A stretch of DNA of 64,000 nt from Atherinomorus stipes (lineage: Eukaryota; Chordata; Actinopteri; Atheriniformes; Atherinidae), in the NCBI GenBank assembly GCA_023101725.1, contig JALJCO010013660.1, forward strand, positions 1 through 64,000. Reading direction: 5' to 3'. Position numbers and translations under genes: made by a program. Position 1 is the stretch's first letter, and the number at the start of each line of letters is the position of its first letter. Under the pieces are notes generated by a model that saw only the letters and a list, made by a program, of their open reading frames with translations, did not search any database and was not told the DNA's origin. Positions 22,101 through 34,075 of the stretch are shown one piece after another.

Positions 22101-22700
22101 TTCAACAGTTTCCATACTCACGAGTTGTTCATCCACAGACGTCGGACCCTCGACAGGTGTCAACACAGCATCTGCAATTGCTGCCGCTGGTTGTGGGTTG
22201 CTGCTTGTGATGCTAGCAGCTGCAGCACTCTTAAATGGCATTAGAAATACGTATCAATAAATGGTGGGTGGAGAGGAGGGGGATTGATGTCAACATTTTT
22301 GATACTCACGAGTTGTTCATCACGCGACGGACCCTCAACAGGTGTCAACACAGTCTCTGCAATTGCTGTCGCTGGTTGTGGGTTGCTGCTTGTGATGCTA
22401 GCAGCTGCAGCACTCTTAAATGGCATTAGAAATACTTAAAAATAAATTAGGGAGGTGGAGGGGTGGGGGATTGATGTTAAGATTTTTTATACTCACTAGT
22501 TGTTCATCTACACGCGAGCGCGACAGACCCTCAATAGGTGTCGACGTCGCTGCACCTACTCCTGCCGGTTGACTGACGCTGCTACTGCTAGCCGCCGCAG
22601 CACTCAAGAAGTCTGTCATTTTCGGTAACTTCGATATAAGCTTTCTACTTTCATCTTTTTTTCTCCTCTTTTCAGCCCCGCTGGGGTAATTTCTTTTCAT
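19119..22700 (-). CDS. hAT transposase, ZMYM1-like, four exons, about 919 aa
   Basis: The inferred join on the minus strand is 22700-22497, 22414-22310, 22229-22122 and 21461-19119. Every junction is phase 0 with GTGAGT(A) donors. The last acceptor is strong (tgtttacag); those of exons 2 and 3 are weaker (ccatttaag). Introns are 82, 80 and 660 bp. The start MKRNYPSGAEKRRKK is the usual basic N-terminus of this family. A TTF-type zinc finger lies at about 243-303 (DCIICFCCRLFG...HLRQHE..SEH). Catalytic-core motifs are VIMDCTPDLSHTEQL (D about 432), GQSYDNGSNMQG (D about 502), a C-x2-H at about 530-533, and ASGERSFSKLKLIKTYLRS (E about 862) in the C-terminal dimerisation domain. No stop or frameshift is visible. 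The enzyme would excise and reinsert the element through hairpin intermediates. Intron calls need transcript support. Confidence 0.85.
22122..22620 (-). repeat. Tandemly triplicated transposase exon segment
   Basis: Three tandem units of about 187 bp contain the coding segment SAAAAS...TPVEG...DEQL and its splice donor. One lies inside exon 1 (down to 22497), one is exon 2 (22310-22414) and one is exon 3 (22122-22229). The donors are 187 and 188 bp apart. Copies 2 and 3 differ by few residues (TAIAET versus AAIADA), while copy 1 is more diverged. All three stay in frame if spliced. Confidence 0.85.
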
Positions 22701-23075
22701 CTTTTCTAACTTTTCTCTTCTCTTCTCTTCTCACCTCGTCTCGTCTCTCACCTCGACTCACCTCATTTGTCTGCGGCTGCGCGTGCGGCGTGCCGTTTCC
22801 TATGTTGTCTTCCTGGACCCTGCTTTCTGCACATGCGCAGTGAGATGGACTGATCCAATGTGGTGTAAACTGAAGGGGGGGGCCCCGAAACACACACATC
22901 TAATACAATGAGTATTCTGCAGTGCTGGCATTTTAGCGAAAAGATTTTAGTTAAAAACATAATAAATGTGCGGAAATAAGTGATAACTGTATCATTGATG
23001 AGTTTTATGGGGCCCTCAGGGAACTTGGGGCCCCAGGCAACCGCCTAGTTTTGCCTAATGGTAAGTCCGCCCCTG
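22701..23075 (-). promoter_or_regulatory. Likely 5' leader and promoter of the hAT transposase
   Basis: This is the 375 bp between the transposon end and the transposase ATG. The region just before the start is purine-rich (gagaagagaagagaag), and A is at -3 of the ATG. No confident TATA box was seen. A promoter must lie within the element or be borrowed from flanking DNA, so the assignment is positional. Confidence 0.4.
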
Positions 23076-23083
23076 GTTCCTGT

Positions 23084-25630
23084 TTATAAAGATGAGGATG
23101 GAGGGAAGGATGCATCTTTAGAAGCAGCTGGAGATCTGTTATGACCAGAGAAGTACTGTGAAGTCCCATGGAGCAGCCGTCACAGCTGGACATCACAGCT
23201 TTGGGAAGCAAACATTGGAAGGTACTGAAAGAATATTCCAGCAGGTGTCACGACAGTTCCATGTAAAAAAGTCTCTACCTGTACTGAAGTGAGCTTACAG
23301 CACAGGTAGGATGCAAGATTTGATGCTAGTTGAGTTGTCAATAGGGTTTTCTCACTGAGAAAACTGCTAAAAGTTCCGTTGTGGGCCATTAAAATTAAGG
23401 CCGTCCCTTCTGATGAAAATGTTCAGTTAACTTTGCGTATCATTATCATCTCCCTACACAGTATTGAAAAGCATCAGAAACAAGTTATCTGCTTAGTAAT
23501 GACACACAGTTTATACAAAACATAATCATGAATAAAAAGCTTATATTCAAAGAAAATATCTAAAGTGACGGCACACGTTGAGTGTGTGCTGTAGTGATAA
23601 TAGGAGGATGTTACACAGAAATCCATTAGCTGCCCTCCAGTCTCTGTTTCACTTGTTTCCTGAGAAAACGTTACCGCTCTGATTGATGCAGACATAAAGA
23701 GCTAGACATCTGTTTCCCTGCTTGCCCTGAACACACACACATGCATGCAAAACACACATGCACACACATAACACCAGCAATGAAATTCCTCTATAGCCAA
23801 AAATGCCGAAAAGAATCAATTCTTGCAGCAGCACTGGTGAAAGAGGTGCGGCTTAATATGGGGAATATTCCCAGTTGCAGACTGGAAATAGCCCCCCCCC
23901 CCTCGTCCCACACCCACACATGCACACGCACACACACCCTGAATGTATCACCCTCTCCTCTGACCCTGGTCTCCGACTCTTTGTCGCTGCATGTGGTCAA
24001 ACAGAACGGGAGGGCAACTCTCCTTCTGCTGGGAAAAAGGATTGAAGGGCGTCTTTCATCAGCACATCATCATCTTCTCAACCTGCATTATTCATCCGCT
24101 CGTTACACTAATCAAAAATTCTTCTTCAGTTTTTCTTTTATTTATCTTTCTGTATTTTTTGGGGGGGGGGGTTGAGGCTGGGCTCTCCCACTCAAATAGC
24201 TTCCCTGCGAGTCTGAGCTTTTTAATGTGAAATGAGATACTGCTGCTATGTCCCTCGGGTAGGAACACACACACAGACATATAAACACACAACACAAAAA
24301 GAAAGTTGTACAGGAAAAGAAGTGTGTGCATGCAGCACAATATCCCAAACTTCCTCTTCTCTGCTCATGAATGTTAATGAGGGCAGAATGCACAGACGGA
24401 TTCAGCCGCTGTAAACCGAGCCACTGCTCTTATAGTGCCGCTTTACTGGCTATTGTTGGTCAGACTAATTGATCGCGAGGTCATGCAGTGCATTTGAGAT
24501 CTTTCAACTGATACGTAGCTTTATTGCTAACCAGTTGCTATGTGGGAGACGGGGGTGGACAATTTATGTACAGGGATTGCCAAAACCAGAAGCGACAGCT
24601 ATTTGTTGGGATTAACACAAAAATTCTCCTGTAAAACTGCTCATAAATACAGCTTTAAATAGAAAATAAATGACTTTTTAATCATTTAAAATTTTTATTA
24701 AGAAAAATACCAGCAACACACAAGTACAATTAGTGTTGCAAGGTTTAATTTTTCATTTAGGTCACTCTGATTGGTAAATAGAAATGCTCATGCAGCTGCT
24801 GTATTCCACACAAGAGTACAGCTAGTTTTAGCAGCCATGAATCAGACCAGCAAAGCATTTACCTACACTCAGTCCATGTTACACCGGGCCAAGTGGTGCA
24901 GCCAGACTGTTGTACATGGGGGGGTGGGGGGTGGTCCAGACTTTATCAGGGGGGTGATACAGCAATGAAATAAATGATGGTATTCCTCTCTCTAACACTG
25001 CTGTGATAACTGTGGTCAAATCAGAGAGACTTGAGAAATAAAACATCTTTACATCAATAATCTGAATCACCAGGTGGAAATATCCCTTTTTTTGGAGTCT
25101 ACGTGGTGGTGGTGGTAGACTGGTGGTAGACTCTGTACCTTGGGAACTGTGGCGCTGCTGATACTGGGGTCTGTCTCCACCTGATCTGGGTCCTTCTTCT
25201 TTACTAAAAAGTCAGAAATATCTGCATTTATCTTCATTCTTATATCTTTACAGATGGAGGCATGAAAAAGTTCCGTCTTTTCCTGCCAGAAGAGGTGCAG
25301 TAATAGTGCACTATTACTGCACTATTACTGGCTAAATGATTTCTCCCGCGAATACGTCATCACGCATGGTGTCCAAACTTGGCGTGTGGAAACATCCTTG
25401 TTCTGGGCATTAATTTATGCTCTGCAATTGTTCCCACTGGGAACGTGGGCGTTTCTCTGTGCAATCAAATCAGCAGACAAGTCTCTGGTAAGTGGCTGGC
25501 AGTCAGCAGAAAGGGGAACTTTTTCATGCCTGGAGCTGTACAAAATTGGACTGGTTCCATGATACATTCATATGTCATGCTACCGTATAGCTATTAAAAA
25601 ATAAATAAATAGAACAAATGAACAATAAAA
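23084..25630. other. Mostly unassigned; CA tracts, possible hAT remnant
   Basis: Contains (CA)n tracts near 23733-23770 and 23915-23940. On the minus strand at 25080-25240 there is a short frame MKINADISDFLVKKKDPD that resembles hAT transposase N-termini but stands alone. A perfect 24-bp palindrome built on gcagtaatagtg lies at 25297-25320. No splice-supported host gene was found. Confidence 0.35.
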
Positions 25631-25811
25631 CACTGCCTAACCCCCCCCCCCCCCCCCCCAAAAAAAAAAAGTTGCTATCTGGATTTAACAAAGCAAACAG
25701 GTACGAGCCTCCCATTGGATAATTACAGTACTGCATGGGTGATTATCTTATGGCTGGCAACAAGTTATTTAACCCCAACGGGTGCAATGAGCTGCTTCTC
25801 ATGTCCTAAAC

Positions 25812-26602
25812 CAGCCTTTCTCAAAGTGGGTGCCGCGGGTGCCCCCTGACTGTGTCAGGGATGCCACCAAAAAATTACAAATTCTGACTGACATTCAATT
25901 TTTTAAAAATCTTACATTTCATATACAGTACAAATACAATTGAATATAAACTTTTCGATTTTCTTTTTACATATGAATGGATTGATAAAATTTTTAATTA
26001 ATTTTTGATAAATAAATATATAAAATTCATCATAAATATTCATCTCATGTACCCATTGTCAGTAACGTGTCATGACTTCCCCACTGGGGTCAGCCTGATG
26101 CAGCACATTGTTTCATAGCCTAATTTAACCGTGAAAATACATTTGATTTCACAAAGAGCCAGGAACAAGCAACAGCATCATGGATCATTTTTTAAAAAAA
26201 ATAAAAGCCCCACAGGAACCAGACTTGATTGACTGTGAAATGGAGCCTCAGCATACTACTTCATACAGGCCTTCGTCCACCAGATTGGCCTGTAGTTGTT
26301 ATCAGTGGGGCAGTCCACCTCTTTTGGTTTTATTGCATTTGTGTCTCTGATTTATTGTTATGTGATGCACTTTGTCAACCTTTGTTATTAAAGACGCTGT
26401 AAAGTTGCTCTAAAGTTATCATTATTTACAGTTCGTACTGCGCTCTGTTCATTCCTGTTCTGTCCAAATAAACAGCACCATTGCATTAACATTTAGGCTA
26501 TGCAGTGTTTTTTTTTTTTTTATCATATTTTACACTGGGGTGCCTTGAGATTTTATGCACTTTTGAAAGGTGCCCTGACCAAAAAAAGTTTGAGAAAGAC
26601 TG
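25812..26602 (+). mobile_element. hAT deletion derivative, 791 bp
   Basis: The ends are CAGCCTTTCTCAAAGTGGG and inverted aagtttgagaaagactg, with a perfect 8-bp duplication TCCTAAAC at 25804-25811 and 26603-26610. An internal fragment, MDHFLKKIKAPQEPD (about 26179-26223), looks like the N-terminus of the parent hAT transposase; the rest is deleted. It is inserted in the Tc1 element. Confidence 0.85.
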
Positions 26603-26825
26603 TCCTAAACAACCATGTGGAAAGACACATCCGTGGTGGTGGAAAAGATGTCTGTCTGAGAGGGGTCAAATCATTGGCATAAAGCAGAGAAAACATGTAA
26701 GGAGATGCAGAAACTACAAAAATTGGGTTCAGAAATGCCCAACGCATTATTAAAAGCTGGAAGGATCGTGGGGACCCATCATCTTCCAGAAAGAAATGTG
26801 GCTGGAAGAGCGGATGAAGTAATAA

Positions 26826-27190
26826 TAATAATAATGGATTAGATTTATATCATACTTTTTCTTGCAGGGCACTCAAAGTGCTCACAGTAGGTCCATTATT
26901 CTTTCAATCCTCATTCATACTTGGTGATGGTAGCTACGTATGTAGCCACAGCTGCCCTGAGGCAGACTGGTGGAAGTGTGGCAGCCATTTCGCGCCTACG
27001 GCCCCTCCGACCACCACCAAAACATTCACGCACATTCATACACTAGCAAGGCCCCCATTGGAGGCGAGGAGGGTTAAGTGTCTTGCCAAGGACACAACGA
27101 CATATGGCTGGAGGATCAGGATTCGAACCACTGATCCCTTGACCATTGGCCGACCTGCTCTACCACCTGATTGCGGTTGCTGCAGTTGGT
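26826..27190 (-). mobile_element. tRNA-derived SINE
   Basis: On the minus strand the head contains tggtagagcagg (Pol III A-box-like) and ggttcgaatcc (B box) about 35 bp apart, close to tRNA spacing. The body continues to cactttgagtgccctgcaag and ends in an (ATT)n tail at 26822-26835. It sits within the Tc1 transposase. It is a retroposon, not a functional tRNA gene: no cloverleaf is preserved. Confidence 0.75.
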
Positions 27191-27632
27191 CAGGTCCAGG
27201 TTCAGCAACAGTATGTGCTCACAGAATGAGGTCGCTGACACCTGAATATACCGAATGACCAGGTTATTCCATCAATGGATGTTTCTTCCCTGATGGCACG
27301 GCAAAATTCCAAGATGACAATACCAGAATTCCTCAGCATGAGACATTATTCTCACACATGGATTGGCCACCACAGAGCCCAGACCTGAACCCCATTGATA
27401 ATCTTTGGGATGTGATGGAGAAGGCTGTGGCCAGACTGCACCATCATCAATGCAAGATCTTGGTGAAAAATTTATGCAACACTGGATGGAAATAAAACTG
27501 CTGACATTGCAGAAGCTTCTGGAAAAAATGCCACAGCGAATGCTGCCATAATCAATGATAAAGGCGGTCCAATTATATATTAGTGTATGACCTGTTTTTT
27601 TGTTGGCGACTTTATTTTTGGGCCAGGCAGTG

Positions 27633-28664
27633 TATTAATAATAATAATAATAATAATATTACACACGTCTAGACATTTTTCTAATGTTATGTTTCCCTTT
27701 ATGCTGTGTTAAAAATGTGACTCCAGCTGTCTGATCAGCTGCATTATTGTCTGTCTTCGTCAAAAAAGGCTGCAACTCTCCATCATTCCAGCTGTGATGA
27801 TGAAAACATGCATGTGGGTCAGGATGTTGGTATGCTGTGTTTATCGTCCAACGAATGATGAACACACAGTCCTCTCACTTTTGGAATTTTTAACCACAGT
27901 CTGAAACTATTGCCTTGAAATGCAATGAAATTAAAAATAAGGAAGTCACTGCCCACAGAAGCCTGTAATTTGGTGTGATTCAACCACCTCATCAAACCCC
28001 GGGCCATACCAGGACTGTTGATAACGCAGCCTCCTTCCCGTAAACCTATCGGCAAGTTGACCTGAGAAACTGGGAGATTAATCTTGAATATGGCCAAACA
28101 CATTCCTAACTAGCCACCAGACTCTCCACCCTGTAGGCGGAGAGCCAACACCACCCACTGCAGGATCTTCCTCAGCGCTTCTGCTAACTGCACTTTGTCA
28201 AAGAGGTACATTTCTTTGTTTAAACAACAAATGACAAATCTAAAAAAATCCAAGTGATTCATTAGTTAGATAACATAAAACTGTACCTAACCAAAGAGGT
28301 GGAACCGTATTATGTCTACTCAATTAGCTGCTGAGTGGAGGGACATCATTTCTTATCAGTTCTTTAAAGGGACTAGAGGCAAGATTAAGAAATGAAACTT
28401 GCAAGTGCTGCAACTGGTGCTGCGGTCATGAGCCAAGCTGACACGGGAGCCGTACAAACGGATGCTATAATGTTGTTTGATACGCTAATAAAGTCTTTTT
28501 CTTTGCAGTTCCACTTTTTAATGTCTATCAGTTTACCTGGATCGTTTGCTAACAGCAGAACAATCCATAACTCCCTTACAGTGTTGGATTCACCCAGCCA
28601 TACTTTTTAATTAATTAATTAATTAAATTTTATTTGTATAGTTCAATTAATGAAAGTTACCCTA
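27633..28664. other. No gene recognised; short (AAT)n tract
   Basis: (TAA)n occurs at 27637-27658, then unassigned sequence. A ttaattaattaatt run at 28607-28625 leads into tttatttgtatagttc, a phrase often found in fish interspersed repeats, immediately before the abnormal block. Confidence 0.45.
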
Positions 28665-29520
28665 GGGGGATAAAAAAAAAAAAAAAAATTGAAAATTAAA
28701 AATATATTAAAGAAAAAAAAAAAAAAAAAAATTATTTTTCCGTCTCCAACCCCCCTGGAAAAAGGGGGGGGGGGGAAGAGGGGGGAAAAAAACCCTAAAA
28801 AAGAGGGAAAAACCCCCGGACCGGGGGAGGGGGGCCCCCTGGTGGGGGGGGGGGGAAAAGAAAAGAAGAAGAACAAAAAAACAACGAAATAACGAAAGGG
28901 GAGGGAAAAAAAAAAAAAAATAAATACACATTTAAGAAAAGAGAAGGAGGGGGGGGGGGGGGAGGGAAGAGCTAGAAGGAGCCAAAAAAATAACAAAAAA
29001 AAGAAAAGGGAACTTACCAAAATAAAAAATAAAAAAAAAAAAAAAAAGTTTAAAAGAAAGGGGGGGGGCGTCCCGGAAGAAATAAAATAAGGGATAGGGG
29101 GAATATATCCACCCCTCTCCTCTCATCTACTTAAAACTTAAAAAAAGAAAGGGTGAAGGGAAGGTGTTAATATAAAAAATAGAATATATAATATAAATAA
29201 GGGATGGAGAAGAGATATGAAAAAAAAAATAAAATTTATATAAAAAAGAGAAGGAAAAAGAAAAAAGAAAAATCTTTTCCCGGTTCAAAATCTGAATGGG
29301 ATAGGAAATTAGGAATGGGAGGGAATAATAAGAAATATAAAAAGAAAAAAAAAAAATTCTTTTTTTCGCGTGGAAATGATTTAATAATAAAATAAGGGAA
29401 AGAAGGGGTTTAGAAATTGTTATAGGGAAAAAAAAAACGAAAAAAAATTAATTTGGGTGGGGGGAAATAATATTAACATCAAACAAAAAAAAAGATATTT
29501 TTTGGTTTCGTAAAGACATC
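28665..29520. other. Homopolymer-expanded block, probable sequence artefact
   Basis: Almost the whole block is runs of A and G with a few C runs, for example aaaaaaaccctaaaaaagag and cccccggaccgggggagggg. Neighbouring DNA is normal on both sides. Frames of up to 125 aa (F/P-rich) follow composition. The pattern resembles low-quality read consensus rather than biology, though a genuine purine-rich low-complexity tract cannot be excluded. Confidence 0.6.
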
Positions 29521-31998
29521 GTCTTGATAAAAGAAGAGGATCGGTCATAGGTCTTAGCACTAGCATCTTAATAAACAAAATTTTGTTTAATTAAAAATAT
29601 TTGGTTTAATAAAAATAAAATTTTCTGATGCAAAAATCCAAGAAAATATAATATATTTAGCCCTATCTCTAAAGCTGCCTTCGTGTGGTATTGTATTTAT
29701 GGTAAATACCAAAGTCCAACATGAAAATTACACTTCAATACCCACTCATGTCGTAATTTCCCCTGGAAAACTGGAAAAATTTATGATACCCGCCATTTTG
29801 ACCTTTCAACATGGCGGAGAGCAACAAAAATATCCTGAATGGGATGCATTACATTATGTTTAAAGTTCTCTGCTGCTGCTATTTGGTTAGTTTGTAGCCT
29901 GCATAATTCTGTGAAGTACAGAACTTTAATTACACTTCCAACTTTTTTCTACCAGAAATCAAATATAAAAAACCCAATCAGCTCCAATTTTATAAACGCT
30001 TGAGTCTAGTTAAAACAAAAAAAAACCATCTACATGTGCTCATCTGATGAGCTCTACTACATATGGCCAATACGTGGGACCTGTTACCATAACAACGGTC
30101 TGAGGCAGCCAATGCGGCGTCTACGATGAATATGACATATAAACCAAATGATGATTTGATTTTCTTGTACCATTTAAACTTGTATTACAGGAAATCCTTC
30201 ACATGATAGGTCTACTTTTTAAAATATTACAATTACATGAATGAATTGTACTGATCCAACAAAACAAAATTAAAGGGTGATGTATCATGCTTTTCACACG
30301 TTCCAAAAGTCAACTGTAGGCATGTATAAGCAAAAGATGTTCCCCTCACCACTACAGTAGATAATTTGGTGTTAAATATTAGTTTATGTGTCTAATTTCA
30401 ACACGGCTGACTGTACTGAACCACTGAAGTTCTTGATCAATCACCACGTTTGTATGCCCATTTCATGACTTCTACCCGGAATCATCACATATTCTGAAGG
30501 GTCACAGATTTTGGTGTAACACCGGTCTTGTAACTTACATGGATAGATATTTGTAAACACTAATGGATGATCGGACTCTGATCGGCAGAATAAGGTGGGC
30601 CATCTTGTTATGGAGCTCTATACGCTCAACCAAGAGTCTGATGAGGAGCTTGAAGTACATGTGGTACCACAGAGACCCCTGACAAGTAAGTAAATTAACT
30701 AACAAGTCATAGGCTAACAGTTAGCATTGAGCTGGCTATGTGGTTGTACTTATCAGAGTTTTAATGATCTAGAAATGATCTTGGCTGCTTTTATTTGGAT
30801 GTCATTTACTTTGAAATCATATCTGTGGCCAATCACGGACTTACTAGACAAAACTTTAACTTCTAATGAGCTTGAAGACGAGCTTGTTTCTCTGTTCTGA
30901 CATTGCTTGAGCATCACTCTGGATACGTTCAAAACTGGCATTCCATACATTGATGTGAAAACCCAAATTCTGCCATGTGATCTTTCAGAGTACAGATATC
31001 AACAGCGGGGCAGAGAAACCATGAGGGAGTGAAAATTTTCATTTGAACTTTTACTGGTAAAGTTTTTACTGACAGCATAGCCCTCCTGACCTCTTCCAGT
31101 TCCTCCCACTGGCCCTATGCATAATTTAAATGACCAAGAGCCAAAGCTAAAGTGGATAACACCCCTATGGAGGAGGATTTCTTCCACTCTGATGCTACAT
31201 TTTTGCCCATCCTCCTGAAAACAGGTGCCATCAGCAAGGAATGGTAGACACTTCAGAGGGAAGAGAAACTGAAGGGAGATAAAGAGAGTGAAGAGGCCTT
31301 TGAGTAACAGCTCATCTTTTATTTGGCATCACTTCAAATGTAGCCCGTTTACCATGTCTAGACGAGACAACTTTCAAAGCTTCTCTTCTTTAACTGAAGT
31401 ATATAAAAGATATTTACTGGAACAGTAGATGACAGACATCTCTTTCAGTTTTCCTACCACAGACTCCTCTGCTTCTCGGCGTTGTAGATGGGTTTGTCAG
31501 ATGCCTCTGTCCACCTCTCCTCGCAGTCGAACCCTCCTCCTCCTCTCTGCTTCAGCAGTCTGTTTGAAGCCACGAGAGAAGCAAGACAAGCTCATCCTGT
31601 TTGATAGATAATTTGAAGATCTGTGTGCGAGATCAGGACTGAAGCAGTGTTCGTTTTCTTGACTCAGTTCCAAGAAACAGGGTGCTTAGCTGTCCTGTAA
31701 ATATGACGATCGCTGTACTGAGACGGCTTCCATAAACCAGCCACAAGCGTCTCATGTGGCGCAGCGTGCAGTTTGGCTGTTGACAAGGCTTTAATAAAGG
31801 AAGCTGTGTGGAGGGAAGAGTTCCCCTCTACAAATATCTGGGATTTTACATTAGGCTTCTCTATCCGGAGACGAGCCCAACATCTGTGTGTCTACCTGCT
31901 GTTTATCTTCCAGTAAAGATCTAACTAATGTGGCATCTCTGTATTCTTCCTTTTCAAATCCAGGCTGAAAACCCGTCTGTGTGAAACTGCATATGATC
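29521..31998. other. No gene recognised
   Basis: About 2.5 kb of moderately AT-rich, non-repetitive-looking sequence. Short frames (under 70 aa) on both strands lack domains and splice support. I see no transposon ends. Confidence 0.45.
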
Positions 31999-32002
31999 TA
32001 TA

Positions 32003-33859
32003 GATGGGTTTCAAGCAACGTCACAGATTGGATGCATGCGCATCCAGGGGGCAAGAAAACAGGAGAAGCATTACTCAACTATGAGAAGACGTGTGTTTAC
32101 ATGCAAGACTCGACTTTTAATGCAGAAAAGGTCATGATATGACGTAAAAATGTTGGGGAAATATAATGTTTGAGTCCTGGTATTTGTTCAGTTGCAAAAA
32201 TCCAAATATTAATGCATGTAAACAGTTTCCATGGTGATAATAGGACAGCAGGAGTGACTGTCTTTGGAAAACCGTCTCAGATAACTTCTGCAGGTTCAGA
32301 CTACGTGATTTATTTGGTCTTTCACCATGGCCACCATGTCGGATTAAACCACCACGGTGGCAGAAATCATTCCCGTGTGGTAGTCGGGAGACTGGTACTG
32401 GAACTATACCAGTATCATGGCTGCGACCAGTCATTGATCAGTTCACTGCTCACGGCTGCATCACAACACTGTAAACACTGTCGCTGTGTGACAGCCGTCC
32501 TCTGCTCAGACAAATAAAAAGAAGAAAAAACTGATTATGGAGCCGTTTACAACATTTACAAACATTTACACTGCGTAATAGCGTCTCTTGGAGATTTAAT
32601 ACGAAGTACGGGGGTTGTAAATAAGATGGTGTTTGCAGGGGTCTCAAGTTTTCAAGATCGCTTGGAGTGAGATTGAGACTGAGGTGGGGCAGGGGTCATT
32701 GCGGGGGGTGGGGGGGTGGAAGGGTGGTATTAGATTGGACTACAAATTTATGTCAAACAACCTTGGAATTTCATATTCAAATTATGCTATAGTTCACAAA
32801 AACCTGGACAGGATATTTGGCTGCCTCAACAAACAAAATGCGTTGTAACCCTTTAATCCCTAAGTTAATCCATTTCAGGTAAATATGAAGCAGAACTGGA
32901 GGTTTTGCCAACACATAGGAAACATTTTCACAAGTCCTCTTTATAATTTAGTTTGTTGCGAAAGTTGCTCTCGCGTGCAGGTCATTGAGTCGCACGTCTG
33001 TACGTCCAGCTTTTGTTCGCTTTGGCGCTTCATACGCAGTCAATCCAAGCGAGCCTGGTAGGCTCTTTCAAAGTAATACGGCGAAATTTATAACCAACGT
33101 GAGAAATGGCATGTGTGGCGTGTGAGCGTGTGAAGTCGTTCAAATGCATGTGTCCCACGCTCAGTGCGTGAGACTTGAGAGCCCTGTGTTTGAGTTCATA
33201 CCGCTAGCTTGTTAGCAGTTGGCTAGTCTGTCTACTGTCCACCAGGATTTCATACACAATAAAGCAGAACGTTGCACAAGCAGCGAGACTCACCAACAGC
33301 AATGCAGGTGAGTCCCTTACAGCTGGAATCGCCTCCTTTCCAAACGTAGTGATGATGTCATCTTTGCCTGGTTCAGTCCAAACTAGTGAAAGTTGCTCCT
33401 GTATGGAGGAGGTGAAGACGACACGGAGCAGAACCTGCAGTAGACAGCAGACTGTTGTGGCCTATTTTGGTTTTAGCAGAGTCTAAATGAGAGTTTGAGC
33501 TGGTTTCTAACTCCAAAATTTCTGACTTCAGCAAATTTCAAATGAGGTGCAACACTAATAATATCCATGTTTTAACAAGAAAAATGCAGTTTGCCGGTGA
33601 TGACTCCCTTGCCAAGTTAGTGCAATTGTAATAAAAACATGAAACAGCAACAGTGCGTCAATGTTTTTATTTGTCATCAAAATACATATTTATACAATAT
33701 AATTTAGAACACAACGATCTCTGTTTGTTTCCTTGGGTTACTTTGCATTTTTATAAATGACATGAGTGCGTGTTTGGCCGTAGACTCCAATACAAAACAC
33801 AGGCTTTTTGCCCCTGGATGCGCGCGCAACTGCCAATGTTTGTGAACAGGAAACCCGTC
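32003..33859. mobile_element. GATGGGTTTC-ended element, copy 2, interrupted
   Basis: The ends are GATGGGTTTC and GAAACCCGTC, flanked by TATA (31999-32002) and TATT (33860-33863). It is the reverse complement of 12057-13327: for example ctggatgcgcgcgcaactgc near its right end matches gcagttgcgcgcgcatcc near the left end of copy 1. Without the 551-bp insertion it is about 1300 bp, close to copy 1, so both copies look full length. Confidence 0.75.
32636..33186. mobile_element. Nested hAT-like MITE, 551 bp
   Basis: The ends are CAGGGGTCTCAAGT and inverted acttgagagccctg. A TGTTTG direct repeat lies on each side (32630-32635 and 33187-33192). Copy 1 of the host element shows the empty site, gcgtttgagttcata read on the reverse strand near 12725, proving an insertion. 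The 6-7 bp repeat is shorter than the usual 8 bp of hAT, so one base may have mutated. Confidence 0.7.
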
Positions 33860-33863
33860 TATT

Positions 33864-34034
33864 GGATCCTTTTCTCACATTCCTATTGGTTTTGACTTGG
33901 TGTTCTTCTATTTGAACTCTTTTATTGTGTTTTCTGTGTTTTATTGCTTTTTACTGTCAAGTGTTCCTGGGTGTTTTGACAGGCGCTGTCAAGTAAAATG
34001 TAGGCCTATTCTTCTTCTTATTATGATTATTATT

Positions 34035-34075
<41 letters not shown>

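Larger units (their letters stand above)
17159..23075 (-). mobile_element. Complete hAT transposon, 5917 bp
   Basis: The inverted ends are CAGGGGCGGA at 17159 and TCCGCCCCTG ending at 23075. They lie inside a perfect 8-bp target duplication GTTCCTGT (17151-17158 and 23076-23083), diagnostic of hAT transposition. Subterminal GGGGCCCC motifs occur near both ends. The minus-strand transposase gene spans 19119-22700 and appears intact. Between the gene and the left end lie a pyrimidine-rich minisatellite and a nested TA-flanked MITE. Perfect ends, perfect duplication and an open transposase point to a young insertion. Confidence 0.93.
25631..27632 (+). mobile_element. Tc1-like element carrying a hAT derivative and a SINE
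   Basis: The left end cactgcctaaccccc has an expanded C run. The right end gggccaggcagtg is followed by TA. Once the two insertions are removed, the plus strand shows transposase blocks: TVLNNHV-type and RRCRNYKNWVQKCPT before the [23 protein letters not shown] (about 27373-27430), the final DDE block with its aspartate and tryptophan, follows after it. Frameshifts make it inactive. Confidence 0.8.

Noticed and set aside
26826..27190. tRNA gene
   Set aside because: A and B boxes are present but no cloverleaf or mature tRNA ends; the body and (ATT)n tail identify a SINE.
28643..29126. 125-aa F/P-rich and 67-aa K/G-rich frames
   Set aside because: They read through the suspected artefact block of homopolymers.
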